Assembly: GCF_900178525.1 (NCBI RefSeq) | Contig: NZ_FXDJ01000006.1 | Location: 248,001 to 312,000 of the forward strand | DNA length: 64,000 bases | Direction: 5' to 3' | Source of the DNA: Massilibacteroides vaginae | GTDB lineage: Bacteria; Bacteroidota; Bacteroidia; Bacteroidales; Tannerellaceae | Part shown: piece by piece, positions 61,642 through 64,000 of the stretch | Layout: the number at the start of each line of letters is the position of its first letter | Numbering within the stretch: the first letter of the stretch is position 1 | The notes under the pieces: model-generated | Told to the model about the DNA's origin: nothing | The model's input: the letters and a program-made list of their open reading frames with translations, nothing else | The model's database searches: none | Translations under genes and position numbers: made by a program

Positions 61642-63294
61642 ATGAAAAAAATAAACTGGAATAAATTAAAATCGGATGCTTTATCAACGGTAAAAGCTTT
61701 TCCTGTTGAGATAATAATAAGTATCTGTTTGTTTGTAGTTGCTTCTATTCAGAAAGAAACAAGGTCTTGGTATCCGGATTATATCTATAATGCACTTTTT
61801 CTTATTCCTTTATTCTGGGTTATTAGTTTTACATTCAACCAACTTTTCTCTGCAGCACGTCTGAGATGGGTATATTATTCCAGTTTATTACTTGTTTTCG
61901 TCGCTCCTTTTATAACCATTCCCAATCCACCCGAAACATCCTATGCAATAAGTTGGGTAATCGCTCTGGCTGCGATCTTAGCTTGCAGACGTCAAAAAGA
62001 CAATTTCCGTTTTTCGATTGATACATTACGCGTACCGTATCATATTGCCATCAGCGGTGTGCTTTCTTTAGCTTTGGCCGGATTGCTTTGCGGCATTTAT
62101 GCCTCGATTATTTATATTTTCGATTTTAACACGTCTCAGATGGACGAAGTTATATTCTATCTGGTCGTTTTCCCGTTATCGGTTGTAGCACCTTTTCTTT
62201 TCTGCTTATTTCAAAACAGAGAGCAGGATTATTACTATTGGCAAGCGGATCGATTTTTTGAAATATTGAATAATTGGATCCTATCTCCTGCATTAATCGC
62301 TTATTCGATATTGTTATATGTTTACGGGCTCAAGATATTGTTCACCTGGGAGTTGCCGAAAGGTATGCTTTCGTATATGATTTCAATCTTTTTGTTTATT
62401 GCCGTCATTGCAAGAGCGTGTCAGAAATTACTGAAAAAAGAATATTATGCTTGGTTTTTCAAGTATTTCCATCTGGTTGCTATTCCTATTCTTGTATTAT
62501 TCTGGGTTGGTATATTATACAGAATAAGGGAATATGGCTTTACTGAAGAGCGGGTGTATCTGTTTGTGTTGGCACTTCTTATTACTGTTATTTCCGTGCT
62601 GGCATTCAGAGCTCCGCATACCAGATACTTGTATTTCATCTATCTTGTGATTGTTCTGCTGGGTTCGGCAACGTTCATCCCACCGGTAACAGCTAAAAGA
62701 ATAGGCATACTCTCTCAGGAAAGTCGCCTGAAGAAAACAATTAAAGCACTTGACCTAAAGGATCCCGAAACCGGATTAATACGCAACAAGGATATACCTG
62801 CCACGATTAATGATAGCACTTCGATGGAGCCTTATCAAACAATGATATCAACCTACAGCTACCTGGTATACGAAACTTCCGGAACTTATATGCAACAAAA
62901 GTTTGGCTATAGTTCGGTCTATGCGCTCAATGAAGGTTTGTTCGGTCAAAATCCACCGGGTTTCATGAAAGGAACAGATTATATTTATCATTCGAGAGTT
63001 GGCGGACAAGTTGTTTCCATCGAAGGGTATACAAAATTGCATGATGCCTATGTATTTGCACAAATAAATGAAGATTCTATTATTCTGAAAACAGATACCA
63101 TGGTTATCACCGCTTTTGACATGCGAAATTTTTTATCTGATCGCCCGGCTTTATTAATTAAAGAAACCGATAAAAACAACGTTGACAGTCTCCTTTATTT
63201 AAAGAATGACTCTTGTATGGCACTGATTGAATATCTTAGCATTTCGAATGGAAAAATTGAATACGTTACAATAAAAAACCTGCTGAAAAAATAA
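61642..63294 (+). CDS. DUF4153 multi-pass membrane protein
   Basis: The 550-residue protein has about eleven hydrophobic segments in the first 350 residues (LLVFVAPFITIPNPPETSYAISWVIALAAILACRR, LFCLFQNREQDYYYWQADRFFEILNNWILSPALIAYSILLYVYGLKIL) and a soluble C-terminal part (about 370-550). The pattern fits DUF4153, whose function is unknown. It begins 11 bp after the preceding gene and may be co-transcribed with it. Confidence 0.8.
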   Translation: MKKINWNKLKSDALSTVKAFPVEIIISICLFVVASIQKETRSWYPDYIYNALFLIPLFWVISFTFNQLFSAARLRWVYYSSLLLVFVAPFITIPNPPETSYAISWVIALAAILACRRQKDNFRFSIDTLRVPYHIAISGVLSLALAGLLCGIYASIIYIFDFNTSQMDEVIFYLVVFPLSVVAPFLFCLFQNREQDYYYWQADRFFEILNNWILSPALIAYSILLYVYGLKILFTWELPKGMLSYMISIFLFIAVIARACQKLLKKEYYAWFFKYFHLVAIPILVLFWVGILYRIREYGFTEERVYLFVLALLITVISVLAFRAPHTRYLYFIYLVIVLLGSATFIPPVTAKRIGILSQESRLKKTIKALDLKDPETGLIRNKDIPATINDSTSMEPYQTMISTYSYLVYETSGTYMQQKFGYSSVYALNEGLFGQNPPGFMKGTDYIYHSRVGGQVVSIEGYTKLHDAYVFAQINEDSIILKTDTMVITAFDMRNFLSDRPALLIKETDKNNVDSLLYLKNDSCMALIEYLSISNGKIEYVTIKNLLKK

Positions 63295-63383
63295 TGATTT
63301 TTTTATTTAATTTTGCATAATCATACATACAATTACAGGTGTTTATTTGTTTAATAGATATTAATAGCATAAAAAATTAGTAT

Positions 63384-64000
63384 ATGACAGTTCAAACATT
63401 AAACGAAGCTCTCATCGCAGAGATGGAAAGTAAAATTCCGGATGGAACCCGATTAGCAAATGTGCTGATTGAAATACTTTTCATTGGAAAAGAGGCCGTG
63501 TATAGAAGGCTCAGAGGAGAGGTTCCTTTCACGTTGAACGAAGCTGCCATTATTGCGAGACAATTAGGGATCTCTTTGGATAATACAGTGGGTACGAAGT
63601 TGAATAAAAACGCACAGTTCAACCTGAGTATGATTGACGTGGCTGACCCAATTTTAACTTATGAAAAAACAATCAAAGAATATTGTGAGGCGTATCTAAA
63701 CCTGAAAGATTACGAGAATACGGAATTAGGACTGGCCGCTAATCTTATTCCGCAGGTTTTTTATCTTAAATACGCTAATCTGGCTAAATTCCGCCTGTTT
63801 AAATGGATTTATCAGAACGACAAGAGCAATGCGTATAATTCGTATTCCGACATTATCATACCCGACAGAATCACGGATCTTCAGAAAGAATATGTGCGGG
63901 AAACTCAATACATAAAGTCGACAATGTATATTCTTGATGATCAGATTTTCACCAGCTTCATTAACGATGTCAATTATTTTATCAATATAAATCTGATAAG
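63384..64000 (+). CDS. Putative helix-turn-helix regulatory protein (3' end beyond window)
   Basis: From the ATG at 63384 the frame stays open to the window end (at least 205 residues). The N-terminal part (VLIEILFIGKEAVYRRLRGEVPFTLNEAAIIARQLGISLDNTVG, about 27-70) looks like a lambda-repressor-type DNA-binding fold; the rest is helical. I have no family name for it. The DUF4153 gene lies 89 bp upstream; no terminator is seen between them. Confidence 0.6.
   Translation, partial: MTVQTLNEALIAEMESKIPDGTRLANVLIEILFIGKEAVYRRLRGEVPFTLNEAAIIARQLGISLDNTVGTKLNKNAQFNLSMIDVADPILTYEKTIKEYCEAYLNLKDYENTELGLAANLIPQVFYLKYANLAKFRLFKWIYQNDKSNAYNSYSDIIIPDRITDLQKEYVRETQYIKSTMYILDDQIFTSFINDVNYFININLI

Overview
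The window is chromosomal DNA of a Bacteroidota bacterium, almost certainly of the order Bacteroidales and perhaps a Parabacteroides-like member; the genus is a guess. The signs are a SusC/SusD pair, three further TonB-type outer-membrane barrels, a DUF4249 lipoprotein, fused aspartokinase-homoserine dehydrogenase, many SPII lipoproteins, and promoters of the Bacteroidales kind (TTTG at -33, TAnnTTTG at -7). Both window edges cut genes: uvrB on the left and an unnamed helix-turn-helix gene on the right.

Layout. 1-14.5 kb is a housekeeping block: uvrB, a PspC-like peptide, cutC, a PAP2 phosphatase, an ABC-F ATPase, a NagB-like/LmbE fusion, a BASS-type transporter, a DUF695 protein and the threonine operon (thrA, an apgM-like gene, thrC). 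14.9-18.7 kb is an accretion zone on tRNA-Cys. The 3' end of the tRNA and its terminator are repeated twice downstream. The repeats bound two small cassettes, each with a toxin-antitoxin pair, followed by an intact IS1595-family element with an 8-bp target duplication. 18.7-30.9 kb carries a DUF1847 gene and then a tightly packed same-strand array: mgtA, mgtC, an RND metal-efflux system (czcB, czcA, czcC-like), a response regulator and a histidine kinase. Paired 11-bp direct repeats sit in front of mgtA. 31-39.2 kb is a minus-strand carbohydrate or polyol locus (sugar isomerase, Gfo/Idh oxidoreductase, GPH transporter, outer-membrane barrel, periplasmic phosphatase) facing a divergent AraC regulator. 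39.3-44 kb has a flavodoxin-ferredoxin, a small lipoprotein, a hydrolase and a TonB receptor. 44-49.3 kb has yicC, gmk, nadD, an MFS transporter and a MATE pump. 49.3-57.4 kb has two outer-membrane uptake systems (DUF4249 + TonB receptor, and SusCD). 57.9-64 kb has a tiny Ala/Glu-rich lipoprotein, an M3 peptidase, a nitronate-monooxygenase/FabK-like enzyme, a DUF4153 membrane protein and the partial regulator-like gene.

The most unusual signal is a dispersed element of about 120 bp present four times (near 16.3, 30.9, 43.95 and 58.3 kb), always between genes. It is built from 21-bp units that can lie in either direction. In every copy the units stay in one open frame and read as a hydrophobic heptapeptide repeat (K-I-S/T-F-I/M-F-x). 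Its ends are shared by copies 1, 2 and 4, so it behaves as a discrete element with a possible micropeptide. A second, unrelated 22-bp-period palindromic repeat lies at 3.25-3.34 kb. Other points worth notice are the loss of all four deaminase catalytic residues in the NagB-like protein, and the apgM-like gene standing where homoserine kinase is expected. All statements come from reading the sequence; no searches were run.
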